A DNA stretch of 64,000 nucleotides from Burkholderia metallica (GCF_902832845.1 NZ_CADFDB010000001.1:1488001-1552000); one strand, 5' to 3'; positions 46,912-59,475 are shown, counted from the stretch's first letter. Numbers and translations: made by a program. Notes: generated by a model from the sequence alone, not told the origin.

Positions 46912-47224
46912 GTTTCGTTTTCCTGTTTGCGCGCGCTGACGCGCATCGAGCGGCCTGCGGTTCGGGAAGCTGCAGGCATCCGCTCGAAATATATTTGCAC
47001 TACGAAGTTAATGGAATCGAACTCGCGCAACTTCAACGCGTGAACGCGCGGTCGATCGACCATCGACAGTCGCCTGCCAGATCGATCAAAATACGCGCGT
47101 TCCGCTTTCCGCGACGATCGCCGGAAACGCCCGCGTGCCGGCCGGCACCGCGAGAACGTGAACGATACGACGCGCACCGACTCTTCAAAAGAACCAGCTC
47201 AACGATAAATTCTGGAACCAGCTC
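46912..47224. promoter_or_regulatory. Divergent control region with direct repeats at the MocR start
   Basis: Two perfect 11-base direct repeats, GAACCAGCTCA at 47191-47201 and 47215-47225, are 24 bp apart. The second ends on the first base of the regulator start codon. Their complement TGAGCTGGTTC shares a TGGTTC core with the sites before the first MocR gene. GGTCGATCGACC at 47050-47061 is a palindrome. MocR proteins bind direct repeats, so autoregulation and control of the flavin gene are likely (inference). Confidence 0.6.
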
Positions 47225-48691
47225 ATGGATCTCGCGCTACTCATCTCGTCGCTTGCCAGCCCGGACGGCACGACGCGCCACAGCCAGCAGGAAGCCCTCT
47301 ACCGGCGCCTGCGCGACCTGCTGCTGGACGGGCAAATCCCGCCCGGCACGCGGCTCGTGTCGACGCGCGTGCTCGCCGCCGAGCTGGGGATCGCACGCAA
47401 TTCGGCGGTCTATGCCTACGAGCGTCTCGCCGAGGAAGGCTTCGTCGCGGCCACGCGCAACGGCACGATCACGCTATGGGACGGGTGCGACCGTTCGGCC
47501 GCAGCGCGCGAAAGCCGCACGGCGCCGGTTCAATTGTCCGAGCGCGTGCGCGGGCTGGAGAACGCCGATCCCGAACCCGAACGCATGCTGCCGTTCGTGC
47601 CCGGCCTTCCGTCGCTCGACGAATTCCCCGTCGCTCAATGGCGCCGCTGCATCGAGCGCGCGTGGAAAGTCATCCGGCCCGCGCAGCTCGCCTACGGCCC
47701 GGTCGAAGGACTGCCCGAACTGCGGCGCGCCGTCGCCGCATACATCCGGGTCTCGCGAGGCGTGCGTTGCGAAACGGGCCAGGTCTTCATCACCGACGGC
47801 ACACAAGGCAGCCTCGAACTGTGCGCCCGCATGCTGGCGAATCCCGGCGAATTCGGCTGGCTCGAGAATCCCTGCTACAACGGCGCCCGAACCGCGTTCC
47901 GGTCGACCGGTCTGGCTCTCGTCCCGATCGAGGTCGACGAGGAAGGAATGGTGCCCACCGACGAGCAGTGGCGCACCCTGCCGCCGAGACTGATCTACAC
48001 GACCCCGTCGCACCAATACCCGCTCGGCGCGCTGATGAGCCCGCGGCGGCGAGCGGCGCTCGTCGAACGCGCGCGGGCGTGCGGCGCCTGGATCATCGAG
48101 GACGATTACGACAGCGAGTTCCGCCACGGCGGGCAGCCGCTGCCCGCGATCCAGGGCTTGCAAGCCGACGCGCCTGTCTGCTATCTCGGCACCTTCAGCA
48201 AGACGATGTTTCCCGCCCTTCGGCTCGGATTCATGGTGGTGCCCCCGGTGCTGGTCGAACGCTTCACCCGAACGCTGCGCGAACTCGTCCATCGCGGCCA
48301 CCCGGCCGATCAGCTCGCGATGGCCGAATTCATCGACACCGGCCTCTTTGCGCGCCACCTGCGCAGGATGAGAACGCTGTACGCCGAGCGGCGAAGCAGC
48401 CTCGAGGCGGCGCTCGCGCGCCACCTCGGCACTGCGTTGCGCGTTCGGGAAAGCCCGGGCGGCATGCATCTGTCGGCGGATCTCGCGATGCCGCTGCACG
48501 ATACCGACGTCGCCCGCGCGGGAGCCGCGCATGGCTTGCTGCTTCAGTCGCTGAGCAGCTATCGGGTCGGCGCAGGCCGGCCGTACAACGGCTTCGTGCT
48601 GGGATACGCCGGCCTGAACGACGCGACGATCGAGACCGCGACGACGCAGTTCGCGGCCGTCATCGAACAGCTCGGCCGCACGCGCGGCTGA
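47225..48691 (+). CDS. MocR/PdxR-type regulator, second copy
   Basis: 488 residues. A GntR winged helix (about 15-75: ALYRRLRDLLLDGQIPPGTRL, STRVLAAELGIARNSAVYAYERL) is fused to an aminotransferase-like domain with IIEDDYDSEFRHGG and the PLP-lysine motif GTFSKTMFPALRLGFMVVPP. It is only distantly similar to the regulator at 16370. It probably activates or represses the divergent flavin barrel gene and itself. Confidence 0.92.
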   Translation: MDLALLISSLASPDGTTRHSQQEALYRRLRDLLLDGQIPPGTRLVSTRVLAAELGIARNSAVYAYERLAEEGFVAATRNGTITLWDGCDRSAAARESRTAPVQLSERVRGLENADPEPERMLPFVPGLPSLDEFPVAQWRRCIERAWKVIRPAQLAYGPVEGLPELRRAVAAYIRVSRGVRCETGQVFITDGTQGSLELCARMLANPGEFGWLENPCYNGARTAFRSTGLALVPIEVDEEGMVPTDEQWRTLPPRLIYTTPSHQYPLGALMSPRRRAALVERARACGAWIIEDDYDSEFRHGGQPLPAIQGLQADAPVCYLGTFSKTMFPALRLGFMVVPPVLVERFTRTLRELVHRGHPADQLAMAEFIDTGLFARHLRRMRTLYAERRSSLEAALARHLGTALRVRESPGGMHLSADLAMPLHDTDVARAGAAHGLLLQSLSSYRVGAGRPYNGFVLGYAGLNDATIETATTQFAAVIEQLGRTRG

Positions 48692-48698
48692 GCGTCGC

Positions 48699-50249
48699 TC
48701 ACAGTTGCGATTCGATCGGAAACAGCCCGAGAAACCAGACTTCCATCCGCCGCGCGGGCGACACTTCCGGCTCGTGATCGAGCTCGGTGACCTTGCCGTC
48801 CGAATCGGTCTGAATCCACTTGAGTTGCCCGCCGCCCGCCGTGCCGGGCCTCGGCTCGACCCGCCACGCGATTCGGTCGAGCCGTGCCTCCAGATCGTTG
48901 GCCACCTGCGACGCAATCGCCGGGCTCTCGCAGTACACGCCGATCTCGGTATTGAGGTTCAGCGAGCGCGGATCGAGATTCATCGACCCGATGAAAATGC
49001 TCTTGTGGTCGAACACGTAGGTCTTCGCATGCAGCGACGCGCGCGACGAGCCGATGATGACCTGCTTCGAAATGCTCTTGTCGCCCGACGGCCGCCGTTC
49101 GTAAAGCCGGACGCCGGCGGCGACGAGATCGTTTCGGTAGTGCCGGTACCCGGCATGTACGGCCGCCACGTCGGTCGACGCGAGCGAGTTCGTCAGTACT
49201 GTGACGCGCACGCCGCGCGCCGTGAGCGCGCGCAGCCGCTCGACGAACTCCTTGCCCGGCACGAAATACGGCGACACGATCAGCAGGTCATGTTCGGGCT
49301 GCAACGCGAGCGCCCGCAACTGCGGCAGCAGGTGCCCGGCGCTGTCCTTCGGCGCATGCGCGATCTTCGACGGATCGTCGTACAGCACCGTCGCACGGCC
49401 CCACGAGAGTTCCGTGCCCTGCCCATGCACGATCCGGTCGAGCCGCTGCCGCGCCTCGAGCACGTACGGATTGTCCTCCATCGCCCGCAGGTAGTCGCGC
49501 AACCGTTCGCGCTCGCGATCCAGCCCGCCCGGCGTCGCGTCGTGCCCGACCAGCGCACTGATCGGATACGCGTACGGGGAATTCCAGAACGTGTCGAATT
49601 CGGTCGAGATGTCCTTCACGACCGGGCCGTGGACGACGACGTCGAGATCGCCGAATTCCAGCATCGACGATGCGCCGAAATACTCGTCGCCGATATTTCG
49701 GCCGCCGACGATCGCGGCCTGGTTGTCCGCGATCATCGCCTTGTTGTGCATGCGCCGGTTGACGCGCGAGAACTCGAACACCGTGCCGATCTTCTTGAAT
49801 CGGCGCGTGGCGACCGGATTGAACAGCCGGATCTCGATGTTCGGGTGCGAACTGATCTCGAGCAGCTTGCGGTCGTCCGCGTTCGTGCCGAGATCGTCGA
49901 GCAGCGCACGCACGCGCACGCCGCGATCGGCCGCGCGAATGATCGCGTCGGCCAGTTCGTGTCCGGTCAGGTCGTCATGCCAGATGTAGTACTGAAGGTC
50001 GAGCGACCGGCCCGCGCGATCGGCAAGCAACACGCGCGCATCCAGCGCATCGACCGGATCGGTCAGCAGATGAAACGCGTCCTGCCCCGGATGGGCGGCG
50101 GCCTGCTGCCGGAACGCGATGCCGAGCCGCGTGTCGTCCGTATCGGTGTATGCGTGCGTCGGTGTGCGCTCGGCCTGCGGCGGCAGGCTCGCGCATGCAA
50201 CGAGCGCCAGCAACGAAAGAATCGCACCCCACGTACGCAGCATGATCAT
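48699..50249 (-). CDS. Phospholipase D/cardiolipin synthase-like lipoprotein
   Basis: 516 residues. A lipobox (SLLALVACASL) precedes two HKD motifs: RMHNKAMIADNQAAIVGGRNIGDEYF (about 175) and SLHAKTYVFDHKSIFIGSMNLDPRS (about 410), so both halves of the active site are present. Such envelope PLDs act on phospholipids, for example as ClsC-like synthases. The start is MIMLRTWG; a Met two codons on is equally possible. It converges on the MocR gene with only seven bases between stops. Confidence 0.9.
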   Translation of the reverse strand: MIMLRTWGAILSLLALVACASLPPQAERTPTHAYTDTDDTRLGIAFRQQAAAHPGQDAFHLLTDPVDALDARVLLADRAGRSLDLQYYIWHDDLTGHELADAIIRAADRGVRVRALLDDLGTNADDRKLLEISSHPNIEIRLFNPVATRRFKKIGTVFEFSRVNRRMHNKAMIADNQAAIVGGRNIGDEYFGASSMLEFGDLDVVVHGPVVKDISTEFDTFWNSPYAYPISALVGHDATPGGLDRERERLRDYLRAMEDNPYVLEARQRLDRIVHGQGTELSWGRATVLYDDPSKIAHAPKDSAGHLLPQLRALALQPEHDLLIVSPYFVPGKEFVERLRALTARGVRVTVLTNSLASTDVAAVHAGYRHYRNDLVAAGVRLYERRPSGDKSISKQVIIGSSRASLHAKTYVFDHKSIFIGSMNLDPRSLNLNTEIGVYCESPAIASQVANDLEARLDRIAWRVEPRPGTAGGGQLKWIQTDSDGKVTELDHEPEVSPARRMEVWFLGLFPIESQL

Positions 50250-50442
50250 GATTGCCGTCCCACTCCCGGCCGATGTCTGTTTGTTCTCGCCGCCGGACGG
50301 ATCGCGCGGCTGTCTGGCTTGCCTTCGGCCGCAATCGGTATTGCGTGTGAAACGGCCGCGCCACAGCATACTTCGATTGATGGTGGTGCGGCGCCTTCTC
50401 GGTACTTTCCTGATCCCGTCACGTGTTACGCGTGCACGCAAA

Positions 50443-50477
50443 GAAAAACCCGCGACGCATGAAGCCATCGCGGGTTT
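50443..50477 (-). terminator. Terminator of the tRNA transcript
   Basis: On the minus strand AACCCGCGA-type arms (50447-50455 and 50468-50477) close a stem followed by TTTTTCTTT, about 30 bases after the tRNA end. Confidence 0.75.
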
Positions 50478-50508
50478 CGGCATGCCGCGCAAGCGCGCGC
50501 ATGAAATC

Positions 50509-50584
50509 TGGTGGGCCCGGCGGGGTTCGAACCCGCGACCAATCGATTATGAGTCGACTGCTCTAACCGCTGAGCTACAAGCCC
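50509..50584 (-). tRNA. CAU-anticodon tRNA, most likely tRNA-Ile2 (lysidine)
   Basis: 76 nt with encoded CCA. The cloverleaf closes: acceptor GGGCTTG/CGGGCCC (two G-U pairs), D-arm GCTC...GAGC, T-arm GCGGG-TTCGAAC-CCCGC, anticodon loop CTCATAA. Read plainly the anticodon means Met. The anticodon arm and its 3' side (CGACTCATAATCG followed by TTGGTCGC) closely match the AUA-reading Ile2 tRNA of E. coli rather than elongator Met, so TilS probably converts C34 to lysidine. It lies just downstream of rpoD. Confidence 0.9.
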
Positions 50585-50713
50585 TGATGAGAAGCGAAGC
50601 GTGTTACGCGCCGCCCCGGCGAAGACGCCGGGCCGGCATTGTAACAACAAAGGAGACGAACGCCACCGGCATCACGCGGATGCCGACGGCGTTCGCAGCA
50701 GAGACGCTGGAAA

Positions 50714-53131
<2,418 letters not shown>

Positions 53132-53177
53132 CGCGATTCTCGCCTCTGCTTGGAAAACAAACCGCTGGAAACCTTAT

Positions 53178-53183
53178 ATTATA
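53178..53183 (-). promoter_or_regulatory. -10 element upstream of rpoD
   Basis: A perfect TATAAT on the minus strand lies about 46 bases before the long rpoD start, in the 88-base gap after dnaG. No good -35 was found, so it could be an extended or regulated promoter. It would allow rpoD to be made independently of dnaG. Confidence 0.5.
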
Positions 53184-53219
53184 GCACGCTGGGGAACCCT
53201 CTCTAAGCTCCCCGGCCGC

Positions 53220-55097
53220 CTACAGCCCGAGCCGACGCTTCATGTCGGTTCGCTGCTGGTTCAATTCCGTCAATTCGGCCAATTCCTCGGGTGTGAAGGC
53301 GGATTGCCGCGCCAGCCTGTCGAGCCGGTCGCAGCAGGCGTCGTAACGCATCTTGAGCACCGCCGCCTGAAGTTCCTCCCCCGCGATCCGCTCCTGCTCG
53401 CGCTGCCGCTCGGGCACCGTCTCGTCTTCCGGATTCTGTAACAGCAAGTCGCGGACGTTTTCATCATAGTCCAGAATTTCGCGGAAGATTTCCTCGTAAG
53501 TCGCGCCGTTCGAGGACGTCCGCAGCACATCCGACAGCAGCCGGAATTCCGCGCCGTCGCCCAGCGCGCGCGCATGCTCGACGACTTCCGCGAACAGTTC
53601 GCCGATGCGCGGCAACGCGCGCAGGGTCGCAATCTGCTCGTCGTCGAGCTGCGACGCGATGCGCGGATGCATCACCAGCGTGCGCAGCGCGCGCTTTTCG
53701 CTGTCCGTCACGCGCCGCCGCTCGCTGCGCGCGGGCGCCTGGCGCGGCGGCGGCGCGATCCGCGTATCGACGTCGGACAGCGCCGCGACCTCTTCGAACG
53801 GGATATCGAGGCGGTCGGCGAACATGTGCATGATCTGCGCGCGCAACGCATTCGCGGGCAGCGCCTGCAGCAGCGGCTTCGCATCGAACAGCGCCTTCGC
53901 GCGGCCTTCCGGCTGATCGAGCGCCTTGCCGGAAATTGCTTCGTTCAGCAGAAATTGCGACAGCGGCATCGCGCGCTCGATCTGCTCGGAGAACGCCGCC
54001 TCGCCGAATTCGCGCACGTAGCTGTCCGGATCGTGCTCGGCCGGCAGAAAAAGGAACCGGATCGTGCGGTTGTCCCCGGCGTGCGGCAGGCAGGCCTCGA
54101 GCGCGCGCCGGGCTGCCCGCCGCCCGGCCGAATCGCCGTCGAAACTGAAAATGACCGTATCGGTCTGGCGCAGCAGCTTCTGCACGTGAATCGGCGTGCA
54201 TGCGGTGCCGAGCGTCGCGACCGCGTTCGGGAACCCGAGCTGCGCGAGCGCGACGACATCCATGTAGCCTTCGACGACCAGCACGTACTTGCGCTCGCGA
54301 ATCGCGAGCCGCGCCTCGAATAGCCCGTACAGCTCGCTGCCTTTGTTGAACAGCGGGGTTTCGGGCGAATTCAGGTACTTCGGCTCGCCGCTGCCGAGCA
54401 CGCGTCCGCCGAAACCGATCACCTGCCCCTTCACGTTACGGATCGGGAACATGATCCGCTCGCGGAACCGGTCGTAGCGGCGCGCGACGCCCTGCGCATC
54501 GGTCTTCTCGCTGACGATCACGAGCCCCGCCTCGACGAGCGACTCGTCGCGATAGTCGGGAAACGCGGCCTCGAGGTTCTGCCAGCCGTCCGGCGCATAG
54601 CCGAGCCCGAAGCGCGCGGCGATTTCGCCGGTCAGGCCCCGGTTCTTCAGGTACTGGATCGCGACGGTCGCGCCGCGCAACTGCTTGCGGTAGTAGTCGC
54701 ACGCGGCGGTCATCGCGTCGGACAACGCGGTCGCGACCGATTTCGACACCGGCGCCGGATAGTCGCCGCCACCGCCTCCGCCCCCACCGCCGCCGCGCAT
54801 CGACGGCTCGTGCGGCACGGTCAGCCCGACCGACTGCGCGAGCTCCTGCACGGCTTCCGGGAACGTGAGCCCCGCGTGTTCCATCAGGAAGCCGATCGCC
54901 GTGCCGTGCGCGCCGCAACCGAAGCAGTGATAGAACTGCTTGGTCGGGCTGACGGTAAACGACGGGCTCTTCTCGTTATGGAACGGGCACAGCCCCATGA
55001 AATTGGCGCCGCCCTTCTTGAGCTGCACGTACCGGCCCACCACGTCGACGATATCGACGCGGTTCAGCAAATCCTGCAGGAACGAATGCGGAATCAC
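53220..55097 (-). CDS. dnaG: DNA primase
   Basis: 625 residues. The zinc domain (CPFHNEKSPSFTVSPTKQ and YHCFGCG, about 37-61), a linker, the TOPRIM catalytic core with VVEGYMDVVAL and [18 protein letters not shown], and the C-terminal helicase-binding domain are present. It makes RNA primers for replication. A run of ten glycines (102-111) sits in the linker after the zinc domain, encoded by mixed GGN codons. The start ATG (MIPHSFLQDLLNRVDIVDVV) is typical. Confidence 0.96.
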   Translation of the reverse strand: MIPHSFLQDLLNRVDIVDVVGRYVQLKKGGANFMGLCPFHNEKSPSFTVSPTKQFYHCFGCGAHGTAIGFLMEHAGLTFPEAVQELAQSVGLTVPHEPSMRGGGGGGGGGGDYPAPVSKSVATALSDAMTAACDYYRKQLRGATVAIQYLKNRGLTGEIAARFGLGYAPDGWQNLEAAFPDYRDESLVEAGLVIVSEKTDAQGVARRYDRFRERIMFPIRNVKGQVIGFGGRVLGSGEPKYLNSPETPLFNKGSELYGLFEARLAIRERKYVLVVEGYMDVVALAQLGFPNAVATLGTACTPIHVQKLLRQTDTVIFSFDGDSAGRRAARRALEACLPHAGDNRTIRFLFLPAEHDPDSYVREFGEAAFSEQIERAMPLSQFLLNEAISGKALDQPEGRAKALFDAKPLLQALPANALRAQIMHMFADRLDIPFEEVAALSDVDTRIAPPPRQAPARSERRRVTDSEKRALRTLVMHPRIASQLDDEQIATLRALPRIGELFAEVVEHARALGDGAEFRLLSDVLRTSSNGATYEEIFREILDYDENVRDLLLQNPEDETVPERQREQERIAGEELQAAVLKMRYDACCDRLDRLARQSAFTPEELAELTELNQQRTDMKRRLGL

Positions 55098-55169
55098 CGT
55101 GGGATCGAGCGAAAAAAAGACAATACGACACCCCCGGCGCCCGCACGGCGCGCGCCGGAGAAACCGGTG

Positions 55170-55616
55170 TTACTTCGAAAGCGCGGCCTTGACCAGCGCG
55201 GAAATGGCCGTCATGTCGGCACGGCCGGCAAGCTTGCCCTTCAGCACGCCCATCACCTTGCCCATGTCCTGCGGGCCGGCGGCGCCCGTCTGCGCGACCG
55301 CGGCCTGGACTTCGGCAGCCACCTCGGCTTCCGACAGCTGCTCGGGCATGTAGCCGCTCAGCACGACCAGTTCGGCCTGCTCCTTCGCGACGAGGTCGTC
55401 ACGGCCGGCCGCCTGGAACTGGCTGATCGAATCCTTGCGCTGCTTGATCATCTTGTCGATCACGGCCGTGATGCCCGCGTCGTCGAGGGTGACCTGATCG
55501 TCGACTTCGCGCTGCTTGATCGCGGCCATCAGCAAGCGAATCGTTGCCAGGCGCTCGCTTTCCTTCGCGCGCATCGCGGCCTTCATGTCTTCGCTGATCT
55601 GCTCTTTCAAACTCAT
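55170..55616 (-). CDS. yqeY: GatB/YqeY domain protein
   Basis: 148 residues. SLKEQISEDMKAAMRAKESERLATIRLLMAAIKQREVD and the C-terminal helical tail (MGKVMGVLKGKLAGRADMTAISALVKAAL) match the YqeY family, related to the tRNA-binding end of GatB. It lies between rpsU and dnaG as in many beta-proteobacteria and may assist tRNA-linked amidation or other RNA work; the function is not proven. Confidence 0.93.
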   Translation of the reverse strand: MSLKEQISEDMKAAMRAKESERLATIRLLMAAIKQREVDDQVTLDDAGITAVIDKMIKQRKDSISQFQAAGRDDLVAKEQAELVVLSGYMPEQLSEAEVAAEVQAAVAQTGAAGPQDMGKVMGVLKGKLAGRADMTAISALVKAALSK

Positions 55617-55669
55617 CTTTCACCCGGGAAGGAAACGTGAATCCGACGCCCGCCAAAGGGCGTCAACAC

Positions 55670-55703
55670 AAAAACCCGCTTGGGACAATGTCTCAAGCGG
55701 GTT
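55670..55703 (-). terminator. Terminator or attenuator between rpsU and yqeY
   Basis: On the minus strand AACCCGCTTG / CAAGCGGGTT forms a 10-bp stem followed by TTTT. In macromolecular-synthesis operons a terminator after rpsU lets S21 be made in excess over primase. Confidence 0.75.
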
Positions 55704-55817
55704 GCTCGAATCCGGCATCGGCGGCTCGCCTGATCGGTCGCGCGATCATGCATGATCTTCCGCGACCGCACGGAGTCGCCGGTGCGCCGCTCAGCGAACC
55801 GCGCGGCGCCCAATCGT

Positions 55818-56030
55818 TCAGTACAGTTTCTTCGGCAACGTCTGGCTGCGAATCCGCTTGTAATGACGCTTCACCGCAGCAGCCTTCTTGCGCTTGCGCT
55901 CTGCGGTCGGCTTCTCGTAAAACTCGCGCGCGCGAAGCTCGGTCAACAGACCATTCTTCTCGATCGTGCGCTTGAAGCGACGCATTGCAACTTCGAACGG
56001 CTCGTTCTCTTTAACGCGAATGATCGTCAT
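55818..56030 (-). CDS. rpsU: 30S ribosomal protein S21
   Basis: 70 residues, the usual length. It begins [28 protein letters not shown] and ends in a basic tail ([25 protein letters not shown]). S21 takes part in mRNA initiation on the small subunit. It heads the rpsU-yqeY-dnaG-rpoD block. Confidence 0.97.
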
Positions 56031-56136
56031 GATCCGACACGAATAAAGGTTTGCAGGGAAAGACTACCGAGTATAGCAGAGCGATTGCCTAAAGGCACGG
56101 GGCCGGGCCCCGCCAGAACGGCGCCGGCGCGGCGTC

Positions 56137-57357
56137 TCAGGCGCCGCGCGCGTACTCCGCCGCGGCCTGCCCGGCCGCGGTACCGGACGCCCATGCCCAC
56201 TGGAAGTTGTAGCCGCCGAGCCAGCCCGTCACGTCCACCGCCTCGCCGACGAAGAAGAGCCCCGGCACGCGCGCGCTCATCATCGTCGACGACGACAGCT
56301 CGCGCGTATCGACGCCGCCCTTCGTCACTTCGGCCTTCTTGTAGCCCTCGGTGCCGTTCGGCGTCAGCGTCCAGCCGGACAGCGCGTCGCCGATCTGACG
56401 GAGCGTCTTGTCGGGCAGGTCGGCGAGCCGCGCGTCGGCGGCCACGCGGTGCGTGTCGAGCCATGCATGGGCGAGGCGCGACGGCACCCAGTCCGCGAGC
56501 AGCGAGCCGATCTGGCGCTTCGACGTGCGCTTCGCATCGAGCAGGTCGGCCACCGTGTCGCGCTGCGGCAGCAGGTCGACGCGGATCGGGTCGCCGGGCT
56601 GCCAGTAGCTCGAAATCTGCAGGATGCCGGGCCCGGACAGGCCGCGATGGGTCAGCAGCAGGTCTTCGACGAATTCGCCGCCGCGCTTCCTGTCGCCGGT
56701 CGATACGCGCACTTCGAGCGATACGCCGGACAACGCCGCGAACGGCGCCCAGTCCTGCGGCGCGAACGTCAACGGCACGAGCGCGGGCCGCGTATCGACG
56801 AGCTTGTGGCCGAACTGCTTCGCGAGCCGGTAGCCGAAGTCGGTCGCGCCGATCTTCGGGATCGACAGACCGCCGGTCGCGATGATCAGCGCGCGCGCCC
56901 CGATCGTCCCCGCCTGCTGCGTGTCGAGCGTGAAGCCGTCGGCCGGCGCGTGACGCACCGCGTCGACGACGACGGGCCGGCGCCACGCGATGCCGCCCGC
57001 GTCGCACTCGTGCTTCAGCATGTCGATGATCGCGTCGCTGCCGTGGTCGCAGAAGAGCTGGCCCTTGTGCTTTTCGTGCCAGGTCACGTGATGGCGCTTG
57101 AGCAGCCCGAGGAAGTCGCGCGGCGTATAGCGCGCCAGCGCCGAGCGCGCGAAATGCGGATTCGACGACAGGTAGTTGTCGGGGCCCGCGTACAGGTTCG
57201 TGAAGTTGCAGCGGCCGCCGCCCGAGATGCGGATCTTCTCGGCGAGCCGCGGCGCGTGATCGATCAGCACGACGCGGCGACCGAGTTGCCCGGCCACCGC
57301 GGCGCTCATCATCCCGGCCGCACCCGCGCCGATCACGGCGATATCATAAGTTTCCAT
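56137..57357 (-). CDS. BaiN/HI0933-type FAD flavoprotein
   Basis: 406 residues. FAD motif [18 protein letters not shown] (about 6-23), [13 protein letters not shown] (family signature), [22 protein letters not shown] and the C-terminal [25 protein letters not shown]. The family is very widespread; BaiN reduces bile acids in gut bacteria, and most members have no known substrate. It is divergent from tsaD. Confidence 0.9.
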   Translation of the reverse strand: METYDIAVIGAGAAGMMSAAVAGQLGRRVVLIDHAPRLAEKIRISGGGRCNFTNLYAGPDNYLSSNPHFARSALARYTPRDFLGLLKRHHVTWHEKHKGQLFCDHGSDAIIDMLKHECDAGGIAWRRPVVVDAVRHAPADGFTLDTQQAGTIGARALIIATGGLSIPKIGATDFGYRLAKQFGHKLVDTRPALVPLTFAPQDWAPFAALSGVSLEVRVSTGDRKRGGEFVEDLLLTHRGLSGPGILQISSYWQPGDPIRVDLLPQRDTVADLLDAKRTSKRQIGSLLADWVPSRLAHAWLDTHRVAADARLADLPDKTLRQIGDALSGWTLTPNGTEGYKKAEVTKGGVDTRELSSSTMMSARVPGLFFVGEAVDVTGWLGGYNFQWAWASGTAAGQAAAEYARGA

Positions 57358-57487
57358 GGCGCGGATTGTACCCGCCCGGCCTCCGCCCCGGGCCGCAGCC
57401 AGCGGCGGCAGGCCCCCGCCTGCTATACTTTCTGGTTACGTTGACCTTCCCGCGGCGCGTCCGATACGGCGCGCCCTGCCCGCACCC

Positions 57488-58528
57488 ATGCTCGTTCTCG
57501 GCATCGAAAGCTCCTGTGACGAAACCGGCCTCGCGCTCTACGACACGCAGCGCGGCCTGCTCGCGCACGCGCTCCATTCGCAGATCGCGATGCACCGCGA
57601 GTACGGCGGCGTCGTGCCCGAACTCGCGTCGCGCGACCATATCCGCCGCGCGCTGCCGCTGCTCGAGGAAGTGATGGCGCAAAGCGGCACGCGCCGCGAA
57701 GACATCGACGCGATCGCGTTCACGCAAGGCCCGGGACTCGCCGGCGCGCTGCTGGTCGGCGCGAGCATCGCGAATGCGCTCGCGCTCGCGTGGAACAAGC
57801 CGACCGTCGGCATCCATCACCTCGAAGGCCACCTGCTGTCGCCGCTGCTCGTCGAGCAGCCGCCGCCGTTCCCGTTCGTCGCGCTGCTGGTGTCCGGCGG
57901 CCATACGCAACTGATGCGCGTGACCGACGTCGGCGTGTACGAGACGCTCGGCGAAACGCTCGACGACGCGGCCGGCGAAGCGTTCGACAAGACGGCCAAG
58001 CTGATCGGCCTCGGCTATCCGGGCGGCCCGGAAGTGTCGAAGCTCGCCGAAACCGGTACGCCGGGGGCGGTCGTGCTGCCGCGCCCGATGCTGCATTCGG
58101 GCGATCTCGACTTCAGTTTCAGCGGCCTGAAGACAGCGGTGCTCACGCAGATGAAGAAGTTCGAAGCGGCGAAGCTCGACGGCGAAGCGCTCGAACGCGC
58201 GAAGGCCGACCTCGCGCGCGGCTTCGTCGACGCGGCCGTCGACGTGCTCGTCGCGAAGTCGCTCGCCGCGCTGAAGAAGACGAAGCTCAAGCGCCTCGTG
58301 GTCGCGGGCGGTGTCGGCGCGAACCGCCAGTTGCGCGCCGCGCTGTCGGCCGCCGCGGCCAAGCGCGGCTTCGACGTCCACTACCCCGACCTCGCGCTCT
58401 GCACCGACAACGGCGCGATGATCGCGCTCGCCGGCGCATTGCGGCTCGGCCGCTGGCCCGAGCAGGCGAATGCCGATTACGCATTCACGGTGAAGCCGCG
58501 CTGGGATCTCGCGTCGCTCGCGCGCTGA
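57488..58528 (+). CDS. tsaD: tRNA threonylcarbamoyladenosine biosynthesis protein TsaD
   Basis: 346 residues. It transfers the threonylcarbamoyl group to A37 of ANN-decoding tRNAs. [16 protein letters not shown] (ATP site), the metal motif HHLEGH (about 110-115), [18 protein letters not shown] and [12 protein letters not shown] are all present. I chose the ATG giving MLVLGIESS; in-frame sequence further upstream lacks any family match. Confidence 0.97.
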   Translation: MLVLGIESSCDETGLALYDTQRGLLAHALHSQIAMHREYGGVVPELASRDHIRRALPLLEEVMAQSGTRREDIDAIAFTQGPGLAGALLVGASIANALALAWNKPTVGIHHLEGHLLSPLLVEQPPPFPFVALLVSGGHTQLMRVTDVGVYETLGETLDDAAGEAFDKTAKLIGLGYPGGPEVSKLAETGTPGAVVLPRPMLHSGDLDFSFSGLKTAVLTQMKKFEAAKLDGEALERAKADLARGFVDAAVDVLVAKSLAALKKTKLKRLVVAGGVGANRQLRAALSAAAAKRGFDVHYPDLALCTDNGAMIALAGALRLGRWPEQANADYAFTVKPRWDLASLAR

Positions 58529-58543
58529 GCCGCGCGACAACAA

Positions 58544-58569
58544 AAAGGCCGCTCGTTCGAGCGGCCTTT
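58544..58569. terminator. Bidirectional terminator between tsaD and folE2
   Basis: AAAGGCCGCTCG / CGAGCGGCCTTT is a 12-bp stem with a TT loop, with A-run and T-run on both sides, so it ends both convergent transcripts. Confidence 0.85.
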
Positions 58570-58597
58570 CTCATCGGCGCGACAAAAAGACGCAGCG

Positions 58598-59407
58598 TTA
58601 TGCCGCCTGACGCTTGTCGCGCTCGATCAGCGCATACGCGCTGTGGTTGTGGATCGACTCGAAGTTCTCGGCTTCGAGCACGTAGGCCATCACGCGCTCG
58701 TCCGCATCGAGACGCTGCGCGACGTCGCGCACGAGATCCTCGACGAACTTCGGGTTCTCGTACGCACGCTCGGTGACGAACTTCTCGTCCGGACGCTTCA
58801 GCAGGCCCCACAGCTCGCACGACGCCTCTTCCTCCGCGATGCGGATCAGCGCCTCGACCGGCAGGTCGGCCGCGAGTTCGGCATCGATCGTCACGTGCGA
58901 ACGCTGGTTGTGCGCGCCGTACTGCGAGATCTTCTTCGAGCACGGGCAGAGGCTCGTCACCGGCACGAGCACCTTCAGGAACAGGCGCGTGTCGCCGTTG
59001 CGGCTTTCGCCCGCGAGCGTCACTTCATAGTCGAGCAGGCTCTGCACACCCGACACCGGCGCCGTCTTGTTCACGAAGTACGGGAACGTGACTTCGATGC
59101 GGCCGGCCTCGGCTTCCAGCTTTTCCAGCATCGACGCGAGCATCGCGCGGAAACGCTCGACCGTCAGCGGCGCGCGATTCTCTTCGAGCAGCGCGACGAA
59201 GCGCGACATGTGCGTGCCCTTCTGGTCGGCCGGCAGGCGCACGTCGAGGTTCCAGACGCCGACGGTCGGCTGCACGTCGCCGCCTTCGGTACGCACCGTC
59301 AACGGATGCCGGACCGCCTTCACGCCCACGCGCTGAATCGGAATCTGGCGGGTATCCACCGTGCTCTGCACGTCGGGCATCACGAAGGCGGGATTCATCT
59401 GGTTCAT
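58598..59407 (-). CDS. folE2: GTP cyclohydrolase FolE2 (type IB)
   Basis: 269 residues. [33 protein letters not shown] and [19 protein letters not shown] (metal Cys) mark the tunnelling fold, and [22 protein letters not shown] closes it. It makes dihydroneopterin triphosphate, the entry to folate and tetrahydrobiopterin. FolE2 accepts different metals and often replaces FolE when zinc is scarce, but no Zur-like site is visible upstream. Start ATG has AAGGA upstream. Confidence 0.95.
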   Translation of the reverse strand: MNQMNPAFVMPDVQSTVDTRQIPIQRVGVKAVRHPLTVRTEGGDVQPTVGVWNLDVRLPADQKGTHMSRFVALLEENRAPLTVERFRAMLASMLEKLEAEAGRIEVTFPYFVNKTAPVSGVQSLLDYEVTLAGESRNGDTRLFLKVLVPVTSLCPCSKKISQYGAHNQRSHVTIDAELAADLPVEALIRIAEEEASCELWGLLKRPDEKFVTERAYENPKFVEDLVRDVAQRLDADERVMAYVLEAENFESIHNHSAYALIERDKRQAA

Positions 59408-59475
59408 CTTGTTCAATCCTTGTAAGCCGCGCGTTCGACGACGCGCACGCCGCGTCATGCGGCAGCCGGAAAAGC

